From an uncultured Neisseria sp. (GTDB lineage: Bacteria > Pseudomonadota > Gammaproteobacteria > Burkholderiales > Neisseriaceae), in assembly GCA_937919795.1 (NCBI GenBank), contig CALFOA010000193.1:1-7886 (forward strand): DNA of 7,886 nucleotides. The letters run 5' to 3'. Below, piece after piece: positions 1-6,281 of the stretch (positions are counted from its first letter, which is position 1; every line of letters begins with the position of its first letter). Made by a program: the position numbers and the translations under genes. The notes under the pieces were generated by a model. The model was not told where the DNA came from. It saw nothing but the letters and a program-made list of their open reading frames with translations, and did no database searches.

Positions 1-119
1 TCGGGCTTGGTGTTTAAATTGCTGAAGCTGATGCCGGTTTCGTTGCCGAAGCTGTTTTTGAGCTGCATGGCGGCCGGTGCATCGCCTTTGACGTCGATTC
101 GGATATATTGATAGCGCGT
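1..119 (-). pseudogene. Unrecognised partial reading frame, probably 5'-truncated
   Basis: The minus strand is open from 119 down to the left edge. It reads TRYQYIRIDVKGDAPAAMQL and then a Ser/Asn/Gly-rich stretch ending in NLNTKP. The codons (GGC, AAC, ATC, GAC, ACC) resemble those of the neighbouring genes, so I take it as real coding sequence. The frame stays open upstream to a TGA at 189-191, but there is no ATG, GTG or TTG before an internal ATG at 66-68, and that ATG has no ribosome binding site. The coding-looking part stops where the inverted repeat at 118-145 begins. This suggests the 5' end was lost by rearrangement. I do not recognise the family. The plus-strand frame ending at a TGA at 109-111 is an alternative, but its codons look like an antisense shadow. 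Confidence 0.3.
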
Positions 120-145
120 AAGTCGGATTCGAGAATCCGACTTAC
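118..145. repeat. Perfect 13-bp inverted repeat (GTCGGATTC type)
   Basis: The arms GTAAGTCGGATTC (118-130) and GAATCCGACTTAC (133-145) are perfect complements separated by two bases. A second small palindrome, ACAGGC-T-GCCTGT (144-156), abuts it and is followed by a T-rich tract (157-174). On the plus strand this could act as a terminator. It could equally be a dispersed repeat, because a degenerate copy of the same core lies between pheS and pheT at 6202-6221. Confidence 0.75.
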
Positions 146-273
146 AGGCTGCCTGTTTGTATATTATTTTTTTTGAATGGGTGTCATATCAAACCTGAAA
201 ATAACCTAACAGCGCCGCCTTGCTGTGCTGTTTGCGGTTTGCCGCCTTGCTATCTTACCTTTTTAGGTTTGGT

Positions 274-285
274 TTCAGACGGCAT
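274..285 (-). other. DNA uptake sequence, AT-DUS type
   Basis: The plus strand reads TTCAGACGGCAT, so the minus strand carries ATGCCGTCTGAA, an exact 12-mer AT-DUS. DUS are bound by the minor pilin ComP during Neisseria transformation. This copy lies downstream of tgt and overlaps one arm of the hairpin at 282-300. Confidence 0.9.
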
Positions 286-304
286 CAGCCACGCTGATGC
301 GTGG
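282..304 (-). terminator. Candidate hairpin terminator downstream of tgt
   Basis: GCATCAGC (282-289) pairs with GCTGATGC (293-300) around a 3-nt loop. An overlapping alternative pairs CCACGC (289-294) with GCGTGG (299-304) around TGAT. The structure lies 41-63 nt past the tgt stop, a suitable place for 3' end formation. Neither strand has a T-tract after it, so intrinsic termination is only possible, not shown. Confidence 0.35.
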
Positions 305-344
305 GCGCAGACCGGCCTGAGGTTTGTCGTACGCAACCGCAATG

Positions 345-1498
<1,154 letters not shown>

Positions 1499-1521
1499 GC
1501 GGATTTATGGTTTTTATGCTG

Positions 1522-1533
1522 TTCAGACGGCCT
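1522..1533 (-). other. DNA uptake sequence, AG-DUS type
   Basis: The plus strand reads TTCAGACGGCCT, the exact complement of the 12-mer AGGCCGTCTGAA. It sits in the divergent tgt/tRNA-Val intergenic region between the two promoters. Confidence 0.92.
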
Positions 1534-1554
1534 GCACACGCACGGCGGATAGGC

Positions 1555-1584
1555 TTGCCAAACGAAACGGAAATCAACTAAAAT
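1555..1584 (+). promoter_or_regulatory. Sigma-70 promoter of tRNA-Val
   Basis: TTGCCA (1555-1560) and TAAAAT (1579-1584) each match five of six consensus bases and are 18 bp apart. A GC-rich discriminator, AGCGCC (1585-1590), follows, as in promoters under stringent control. Transcription would start near 1591, about 29 nt before the mature tRNA. The control type is inferred. Confidence 0.7.
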
Positions 1585-1619
1585 AGCGCCTTTGCCGCAG
1601 CTTTATGTTGGCCGCGTGC

Positions 1620-1696
1620 AGGCGCGTAGCTCAGTTGGTTAGAGCACCACCTTGACATGGTGGGGGTCGTTGGTTCGAATCCGATCGCGCCTACCA
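1620..1696 (+). tRNA. tRNA-Val, anticodon GAC
   Basis: A full cloverleaf can be folded. The acceptor stem pairs AGGCGCG (1620-1626) with CGCGCCT (1686-1692). The D arm is GCTC/GAGC. The anticodon stem CCACC/GGTGG closes the loop TTGACAT, with anticodon GAC at 1654-1656. The T arm is GTTGG-TTCGAAT-CCGAT, with one G-T pair. The CCA end is encoded (1694-1696), giving 77 nt. It reads GUC and GUU codons. The D and anticodon arms match E. coli tRNA-Val with GAC. Confidence 0.97.
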
Positions 1697-1706
1697 ATCT
1701 GTCACC

Positions 1707-1740
1707 ACAAAAGCCGCTTGGGTTTTTGTCGGTTTTTTTT
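1707..1740 (+). terminator. Intrinsic terminator after tRNA-Val
   Basis: CAAAAGCC (1708-1715) pairs with GGTTTTTG (1721-1728), including one G-T pair, around a 5-nt loop. The outer A1707-T1729 extends the stem. After TCGG comes a run of eight T (1733-1740). The stem is AT-rich, so termination may be incomplete and some transcripts could read into thrS. Confidence 0.6.
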
Positions 1741-1753
1741 GTGTTTATCAAAC

Positions 1754-1765
1754 AGGCCGTCTGAA
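1754..1765 (+). other. DNA uptake sequence, AG-DUS type
   Basis: AGGCCGTCTGAA is an exact 12-mer AG-DUS on the plus strand. It lies between the tRNA terminator and thrS, and its last bases fall where the -35 element for the TATAAT at 1785-1790 would be. Confidence 0.92.
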
Positions 1766-1784
1766 AAAGGCGGCGTGTTTGCAC

Positions 1785-1790
1785 TATAAT
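1785..1790 (+). promoter_or_regulatory. Possible -10 box of thrS
   Basis: TATAAT is a perfect -10 hexamer, but it ends only 14 nt before the thrS ATG. Transcription from it would begin near 1797, inside the Shine-Dalgarno. The -35 region (about 1762-1767, TGAAAA) is weak. It either yields an almost leaderless mRNA or is a chance match, with thrS served by read-through from the tRNA promoter. Confidence 0.4.
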
Positions 1791-1793
1791 TTT

Positions 1794-1799
1794 TGGAGT
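1794..1799 (+). promoter_or_regulatory. Ribosome binding site of thrS
   Basis: TGGAGT has its GGAG core at 1795-1798, 6 nt before ATG at 1805. It fixes the thrS start there. The in-frame TTG at 1793 overlaps the site and would have no Shine-Dalgarno of its own. The same GGAGTAT string precedes rpmI. Confidence 0.7.
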
Positions 1800-1804
1800 A
1801 TTGC

Positions 1805-3715
1805 ATGTTGAACATCACTTTGCCCGACGGCTCGCGCCGCCAATTTGAAGCCCCCGTATCGGTTTACGATGTGGCCGCTTCAATCGGCACGGGGCTGGCC
1901 AAGGCCGCTCTGGCGGGCAAGGTCGACGGCAAATTGGTGGATACTTCATTTGTGATTGAGCACGATGCCGATTTGGCCATCGTCACCGGAAAGGATGCCG
2001 AGGGCATCGACATCATCCGCCATTCCACCGCTCATTTAATGGCTTATGCGGTGAAAGAATTGTTCCCTGAAGCGCAAGTGACCATCGGCCCCACCATCGA
2101 AGAGGGCTTTTATTACGACTTTGCCTACAAGCGCCCGTTTACGCCGGAAGATTTGACCGCCATCGAAGCCAAAATGGCCGAATTGGTGAAGCAAGATATC
2201 CCGGTCGAGCGCTATGAATTGCCGCGCGATGAAGCCGTGGCTTATTTTAAAGGCATCGGCGAGGCTTATAAGGCCGAAATCATCGAAAGCATTCCGCAAG
2301 GCGAGGTGTTGTCGCTTTACCGCGAGGGCAGCTTCACCGATTTGTGCCGCGGCCCGCATGTGCCCAGCACCGGCAAGCTCAAGGTATTTAAGTTGATGAA
2401 AGTGGCCGGCGCTTATTGGCGCGGCGACAGCAACAACGAAATGCTGCAACGCATTTACGGCACCGCTTGGGCCACGAAAGACGAATTGAAAGATTACCTT
2501 TTCCGTTTGGAAGAGGCCGAAAAACGCGATCACCGCAGGCTTGGCAAACAGCTGGATTTGTTCCACCTGCAAGACGAAGCACCGGGCATGGTGTTTTGGC
2601 ACCCCAAAGGCTGGGCGCTGTGGCAAACCATCGAGCAGCATATGCGCAAAGAGCTCGATGCAGCCGGCTATCAGGAAATCAAAACCCCGCTGATTATGGA
2701 TAAAGGCTTGTGGGAAAAATCCGGCCACTGGGAAAACTATCAGGAAAATATGTTTATCACCCAGTCGGAAAAGCGCGATTATGCCGTGAAGCCGATGAAT
2801 TGCCCGGGCCATGTGCAGGTGTTCAACCAAGGCTTGCGCTCTTACCGCGATCTGCCGATGCGCTTGGCCGAATTCGGTTCCTGCCACCGCAACGAGCCCT
2901 CAGGTGCTTTGCACGGGCTGATGCGCGTGCGCGGCTTTGTGCAGGATGATGCGCATATTTTCTGTACCGAAGAGCAAATCGTGGCTGAATCCAAAGCCTT
3001 CAACGAATTGGTGATGAAGGTATACAAACAATTCGACTTCCATGATGTGGCGATTAAATTGTCGCTGCGCCCGGAAAAGCGTGCAGGCTCCGACGAAACC
3101 TGGGATAAAGCCGAGCAAGGTCTGCGCGATGCACTCACCGCCTGCGGCTTGCAATGGGAAGAATTGCCGGGCGAGGGTGCTTTTTACGGCCCCAAAATCG
3201 AATACCACATCAAAGATGCCATCGGCCGCTCATGGCAGTGCGGCACGTTGCAGCTCGATTTCGTGCTGCCCCAGCGCCTGGATGCGGAATATGTCACCGA
3301 AGACAACGGCCGTGCCCGCCCGGTGATGCTGCACCGCGCCATTTTGGGCTCGCTCGAGCGCTTTATCGGCATTTTGATTGAAAACCACGCCGGCTCTTTC
3401 CCCTTATGGTTGGCGCCGGTGCAAATGGTGGTGATGAACATCACCGAGCATCAAGCCGATTATTGCCGCGAAGTGGCCGAGCGTCTGCGCGCTGAAGGCT
3501 TCCGTGTGGCACTGGATTTGCGTAATGAGAAAATCGGCTATAAAATCCGCGACAACAGCCAGCAGCGCTTTCCCTATCAAATCGTGGTGGGCAACAGCGA
3601 AAAAGAAAACAGGCAAGTGGCCGTACGCCGCAAAGCAGAAGACTTGGGCTCGCTCAATCTGGATGATTTCATCGCCCGTTTGAAGCAGGAAATCGCCCTC
3701 TCTCTGGTACATTAA
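1805..3715 (+). CDS. thrS: Threonine--tRNA ligase (threonyl-tRNA synthetase)
   Basis: ThrRS is a class II synthetase that charges tRNA-Thr with threonine using ATP and hydrolyses mischarged Ser-tRNA-Thr. From ATG 1805 the product has 636 residues, normal for the family. Domains in order are an N-terminal TGS domain (about 1-62), the editing domain (about 65-225) with His73 and His77 of HSTAH and Cys181 and His185 of CRGPH, the catalytic core (about 240-530), and the C-terminal anticodon-binding domain (about 535-636). The zinc ligands that hold threonine appear as Cys333 (MNCPGH), His384 (DDAHIF) and His510 (MLHRA). Motif 2 is the [18 protein letters not shown] region and motif 3 is [11 protein letters not shown]. 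thrS leads the translation cluster, with infC 18 nt downstream. The E. coli gene represses its own translation through a long leader operator, and there is no room for such a leader if transcription starts at the TATAAT just upstream. Confidence 0.97.
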   Translation: MLNITLPDGSRRQFEAPVSVYDVAASIGTGLAKAALAGKVDGKLVDTSFVIEHDADLAIVTGKDAEGIDIIRHSTAHLMAYAVKELFPEAQVTIGPTIEEGFYYDFAYKRPFTPEDLTAIEAKMAELVKQDIPVERYELPRDEAVAYFKGIGEAYKAEIIESIPQGEVLSLYREGSFTDLCRGPHVPSTGKLKVFKLMKVAGAYWRGDSNNEMLQRIYGTAWATKDELKDYLFRLEEAEKRDHRRLGKQLDLFHLQDEAPGMVFWHPKGWALWQTIEQHMRKELDAAGYQEIKTPLIMDKGLWEKSGHWENYQENMFITQSEKRDYAVKPMNCPGHVQVFNQGLRSYRDLPMRLAEFGSCHRNEPSGALHGLMRVRGFVQDDAHIFCTEEQIVAESKAFNELVMKVYKQFDFHDVAIKLSLRPEKRAGSDETWDKAEQGLRDALTACGLQWEELPGEGAFYGPKIEYHIKDAIGRSWQCGTLQLDFVLPQRLDAEYVTEDNGRARPVMLHRAILGSLERFIGILIENHAGSFPLWLAPVQMVVMNITEHQADYCREVAERLRAEGFRVALDLRNEKIGYKIRDNSQQRFPYQIVVGNSEKENRQVAVRRKAEDLGSLNLDDFIARLKQEIALSLVH

Positions 3716-3722
3716 ACTTTTA

Positions 3723-3729
3723 TAAGGAG
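3723..3729 (+). promoter_or_regulatory. Strong Shine-Dalgarno of infC
   Basis: TAAGGAG is fully complementary to the 16S anti-Shine-Dalgarno. It lies 7-13 nt past the thrS stop codon. No ATG, GTG or TTG follows at normal spacing. Instead there are three tandem ATC codons (3731-3739), so the site argues for an AUC start at 3734 (4-nt gap) or 3737 (7-nt gap). Confidence 0.85.
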
Positions 3730-3733
3730 CATC

Positions 3734-4255
3734 ATCATCGCACAAGAACGCGAAGCACGAATCAACGGCGAAATCACCGTTAAAGAAGTGCGCTTAATCA
3801 GTAGCACGGGCGAGCAGCTCGGCGTGGTAACCGTACGCGAAGCTTTGTCCATGGCCGAAGAGCAAGATGTGGATTTGGTGGAGATTTCCCCCACTGCCAA
3901 GCCGCCGGTTTGCAAGCTGATGGATTTTGGCAAATACAAATATGAGCAGGCCAAAAAGCGCGACGAAGCCAAGAAAAAGCAAAAGCAGGTGCAAATCAAG
4001 GAAATCAAATTCCGCCCGGGCACCGATGAGGGTGATTACAACATTAAAATGCGCAACATCACACGGTTTTTGGAAGATGGCGACAAGGTAAAAGTTACCC
4101 TGCGCTTCCGCGGCCGTGAAATGGCGCACCAGCAATTGGGTGCGCAACTGCTCGAGCGCGTGAAAGAAGAATTGGCCGAAATCGGCACCGTTGAGCAGTT
4201 TCCGAAAATGGAAGGCCGCCAAATGGTGATGATGATTGCGCCGAAGAAAAAATAA
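3734..4255 (+). CDS. infC: Translation initiation factor IF-3 (AUC start codon)
   Basis: IF3 binds the 30S subunit, blocks early 50S joining and rejects non-standard start codons. From ATC 3734 the product has 173 residues and begins [14 protein letters not shown]. The conserved RINGEI motif and the EVRLI strand lie upstream of the first conventional start (GTG 3788), so that GTG cannot be the true start. The N domain covers about 9-78 and includes the family signature [10 protein letters not shown] (61-70). A Lys-rich helical linker follows (about 72-86). The C domain has [14 protein letters not shown] (89-102) and [12 protein letters not shown] (123-134), and ends in APKKK. E. coli infC starts with AUU and is self-repressed because IF3 discriminates against it; an AUC start should work the same way, which is inference. 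It follows thrS by 18 nt, so the two are probably co-transcribed. The start could also be ATC 3737 (172 residues). Confidence 0.95.
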   Translation: MIAQEREARINGEITVKEVRLISSTGEQLGVVTVREALSMAEEQDVDLVEISPTAKPPVCKLMDFGKYKYEQAKKRDEAKKKQKQVQIKEIKFRPGTDEGDYNIKMRNITRFLEDGDKVKVTLRFRGREMAHQQLGAQLLERVKEELAEIGTVEQFPKMEGRQMVMMIAPKKK

Positions 4256-4264
4256 GTTTATAAT
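4236..4264 (+). promoter_or_regulatory. Candidate promoter at the infC stop codon
   Basis: TTGCGC (4236-4241) and TATAAT (4259-4264) are 17 bp apart. The -10 is perfect but the -35 matches only TTG. It overlaps the end of infC and would start RNA near 4271, just before the hairpin at 4273-4296. It could drive rpmI-rplT if that hairpin does not terminate. Confidence 0.4.
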
Positions 4265-4272
4265 GCTTGGCT

Positions 4273-4305
4273 TGCTCCGATTTGCCGCGCGGAGCAGCTT
4301 TTTTT
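4273..4305 (+). terminator. Terminator or attenuator hairpin in the rpmI leader
   Basis: TGCTCCG (4273-4279) pairs with CGGAGCA (4290-4296) around a 10-nt loop, followed by GC and seven T (4299-4305). It has the form of an intrinsic terminator for thrS-infC. Its loop TTTGCCGC (4281-4288) is perfectly complementary to GCGGCAAA (4308-4315) just past the T-tract. The structure may therefore be a switch or pseudoknot controlling rpmI-rplT. Confidence 0.65.
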
Positions 4306-4329
4306 GAGCGGCAAAAAATCGTGGTGTTC

Positions 4330-4370
4330 GGGCTTCAAGTGCTTTAAAGCTTTGTTTTAAAGCCCCCTTG
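4330..4370 (+). promoter_or_regulatory. Second stem-loop in the rpmI leader
   Basis: GCTTTAAA (4341-4348) pairs with TTTAAAGC (4356-4363) around a 7-nt loop. CAAG (4336-4339) with CTTG (4367-4370) can extend it across an internal loop. A competing outer pairing joins GGGCTT (4330-4335) to AAGCCC (4360-4365). It ends 22 nt before the rpmI Shine-Dalgarno. E. coli L20 represses this operon by binding leader RNA, so this is a reasonable operator candidate, but no L20-site consensus was recognised. Confidence 0.4.
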
Positions 4371-4402
4371 CACCTAATCTAATAAATGATATGGAGTATC
4401 CC

Positions 4403-4600
4403 ATGCCGAAAATGAAAACCAAGTCGAGCGCGAAAAAACGCTTCAAAGTACTGGGTAACGGTGGTGTGAAACGCGCTCATGCGTTCAAACGTCACATCCT
4501 GACCAAGAAAACCACCAAAAACAAACGCCAACTGCGCGGCACCTCTATGGTGAACGATCGCGATTTGGCTTCTGTTGCTAAAATGTTACCCTACGCTTAA
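4403..4600 (+). CDS. rpmI: Large ribosomal subunit protein bL35
   Basis: bL35 is a small basic protein of the 50S subunit. The 65-residue product has the standard family length and starts [15 protein letters not shown], the conserved bL35 N terminus. It is rich in Lys and Arg throughout (for example [12 protein letters not shown]) and ends MLPYA. I chose ATG 4403 because GGAG at 4393-4396 lies 6 nt upstream. The in-frame ATG at 4391 overlaps that site and would add an unconserved MEYP. A 147-nt structured leader separates it from infC, and rplT follows after 12 nt. Its stop codon TAA is part of the rplT Shine-Dalgarno, so the two are probably translationally coupled. Confidence 0.96.
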
Positions 4601-4604
4601 GGAG
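4598..4604 (+). promoter_or_regulatory. Shine-Dalgarno of rplT overlapping the rpmI stop
   Basis: TAAGGAG is fully complementary to the anti-Shine-Dalgarno, and its TAA is the rpmI stop codon. An 8-nt gap separates it from ATG 4613. The arrangement favours coupled, near-equal synthesis of L35 and L20. Confidence 0.8.
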
Positions 4605-4612
4605 TCTAGAAT

Positions 4613-4969
4613 ATGCCACGCGTAAAACGCGGTGTTACCGCACGTGCCCGTCACAAAAAAGTATTAGCGTTAGCCAAAGGCTATCGCGGTCGTCGCAAAA
4701 ACGTCTATCGTGTTGCCAAACAGGCGGTGATGAAAGCCGGTCAATATGCTTACCGCGACCGTCGTCAACGCAAACGTCAGTTCCGTCAACTGTGGATTGT
4801 TCGTATTAACGCAGGTGCCCGTCAAAACGGCCTGTCTTACAGCAAATTCATGAACGGCCTAAAACGCGCAGCAATTGAAATCGACCGCAAAGTATTGGCT
4901 GATCTGGCTGTGTTCGACAAAGCCGCTTTCGCACAATTGGTAGAAAAAGCCAAAGCAGCACTGGCTTAA
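4613..4969 (+). CDS. rplT: Large ribosomal subunit protein bL20
   Basis: bL20 binds 23S rRNA early in 50S assembly and in E. coli also represses translation of the rpmI-rplT mRNA. The product has 118 residues, the usual length. The long basic N-terminal extension (about 1-60) contains [30 protein letters not shown] and [17 protein letters not shown]. The globular C-terminal domain (about 61-118) contains the conserved [17 protein letters not shown]. Several positions use CGT for Arg, as expected in a highly expressed gene. It follows rpmI by 12 nt and is followed within 20 nt by a strong terminator, which marks it as the last gene of this transcript. No anomaly is visible. Confidence 0.97.
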   Translation: MPRVKRGVTARARHKKVLALAKGYRGRRKNVYRVAKQAVMKAGQYAYRDRRQRKRQFRQLWIVRINAGARQNGLSYSKFMNGLKRAAIEIDRKVLADLAVFDKAAFAQLVEKAKAALA

Positions 4970-4986
4970 ACCCAACGCGCAAGATT

Positions 4987-5020
4987 AAAAAGGAAACGAT
5001 AAGTTTCCTTTTTTTATTTT
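4987..5020 (+). terminator. Intrinsic terminator after rplT
   Basis: AAAAAGGAAAC (4987-4997) pairs with GTTTCCTTTTT (5003-5013) around a 5-nt loop, an 11-bp perfect stem. The T-rich stretch 5009-5020 is interrupted by a single A. This is the strongest terminator in the window. It separates the ribosomal protein genes from pheST. Confidence 0.9.
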
Positions 5021-5030
5021 CAGACAGGCG
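5019..5030 (-). other. DUS variant, wadDUS-like (11/12)
   Basis: The plus strand reads TTCAGACAGGCG, so the minus strand carries CGCCTGTCTGAA. This matches TG-wadDUS (TGCCTGTCTGAA) at 11 of 12 positions, the first base differing. It starts in the T-tract of the rplT terminator. Confidence 0.65.
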
Positions 5031-5075
5031 TCCAAAAAAAGCGGCACAAGCCTGTTTTTAAAAGCCTATTTACGA

Positions 5076-5081
5076 TACAAT
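5076..5081 (+). promoter_or_regulatory. Candidate -10 box of pheS
   Basis: TACAAT matches five of six -10 bases and predicts a start near 5088 with a leader of about 110 nt. The -35 region (about 5052-5058) is T-rich without a good TTGACA match. A promoter somewhere in 5031-5198 is expected because of the strong terminator after rplT. Confidence 0.45.
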
Positions 5082-5091
5082 AGATGCCTTT

Positions 5092-5103
5092 TTCAGACAG
5101 GCA
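5092..5103 (-). other. DNA uptake sequence, exact TG-wadDUS type
   Basis: The plus strand reads TTCAGACAGGCA, the exact complement of TGCCTGTCTGAA, the dialect named after Neisseria wadsworthii. It forms the 3' part of a small stem-loop, ATGCCT (5084-5089) with AGGCAT (5099-5104), just after the pheS -10 box. Confidence 0.85.
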
Positions 5104-5141
5104 TTCTTTTGGTTTTCCGGCTTCCCATATTAACAAAATAA

Positions 5142-6188
<1,047 letters not shown>

Positions 6189-6201
6189 TGTCGCCTGTCC
6201 G

Positions 6202-6221
6202 GTCGGATACTTGAATCTGAC
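6202..6221. repeat. Degenerate copy of the GTCGGATTC inverted repeat
   Basis: GTCGGATAC (6202-6210) and GAATCTGAC (6213-6221) form an imperfect inverted repeat with a 2-nt spacer. Nine positions can be compared: one is a clear mismatch and one a G-T pair. Its core matches the perfect repeat at 118-145 in 17 of 20 bases. It lies 13 nt after the pheS stop codon. Confidence 0.55.
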
Positions 6222-6247
6222 ATTTTCGCTAAAGCATAAATAACCAT

Positions 6248-6262
6248 GCCGCTTTACGCGGC
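6248..6262 (+). promoter_or_regulatory. Small hairpin upstream of pheT
   Basis: GCCGC (6248-6252) pairs with GCGGC (6258-6262) around TTTAC, 19 nt before the pheT start. No T-tract follows, so it is not a terminator. It could affect translation of pheT or stabilise the mRNA, but nothing in the sequence decides this. Confidence 0.35.
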
Positions 6263-6281
6263 CTGAAATCCGAGAATCAAC

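Noticed and set aside
146..157. AGGCTGCCTGTT resembling the Simonsiella DUS dialect
   Set aside because: It matches only 10 of 12 and differs in the terminal AA. The match is explained by the palindrome at 144-156.
1578..1784. 68-codon minus-strand frame containing GAIGFEPTTPTMSRWCSN
   Set aside because: It is the antisense of the tRNA-Val gene. Such peptides are a common false annotation opposite tRNAs.
1793..1804. Upstream TTG start extending thrS by four residues
   Set aside because: It overlaps the Shine-Dalgarno for ATG 1805, and MLNITLPDG is the normal ThrRS N terminus.
2036..2887. 283-codon open frame on the minus strand
   Set aside because: It lies fully antisense to thrS, whose family motifs are intact. 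Long shadows are normal in this GC-rich codon pattern.
3788..3790. GTG as the infC start
   Set aside because: It removes the conserved RINGEI segment and has no Shine-Dalgarno, whereas the AUC cluster has a perfect one.
4391..4402. Upstream ATG extending rpmI by four residues
   Set aside because: It overlaps the ribosome binding site. bL35 normally begins MPK(M)KT.
4829..4840. GGCCTGTCTTAC in rplT resembling wadDUS
   Set aside because: It has three mismatches, and the codons encode the conserved NGLSY of L20.
6246..6266. Six-codon ATG frame (MPLYAA) before pheT
   Set aside because: It has no ribosome binding site and no biased residue content, so nothing supports a leader peptide.
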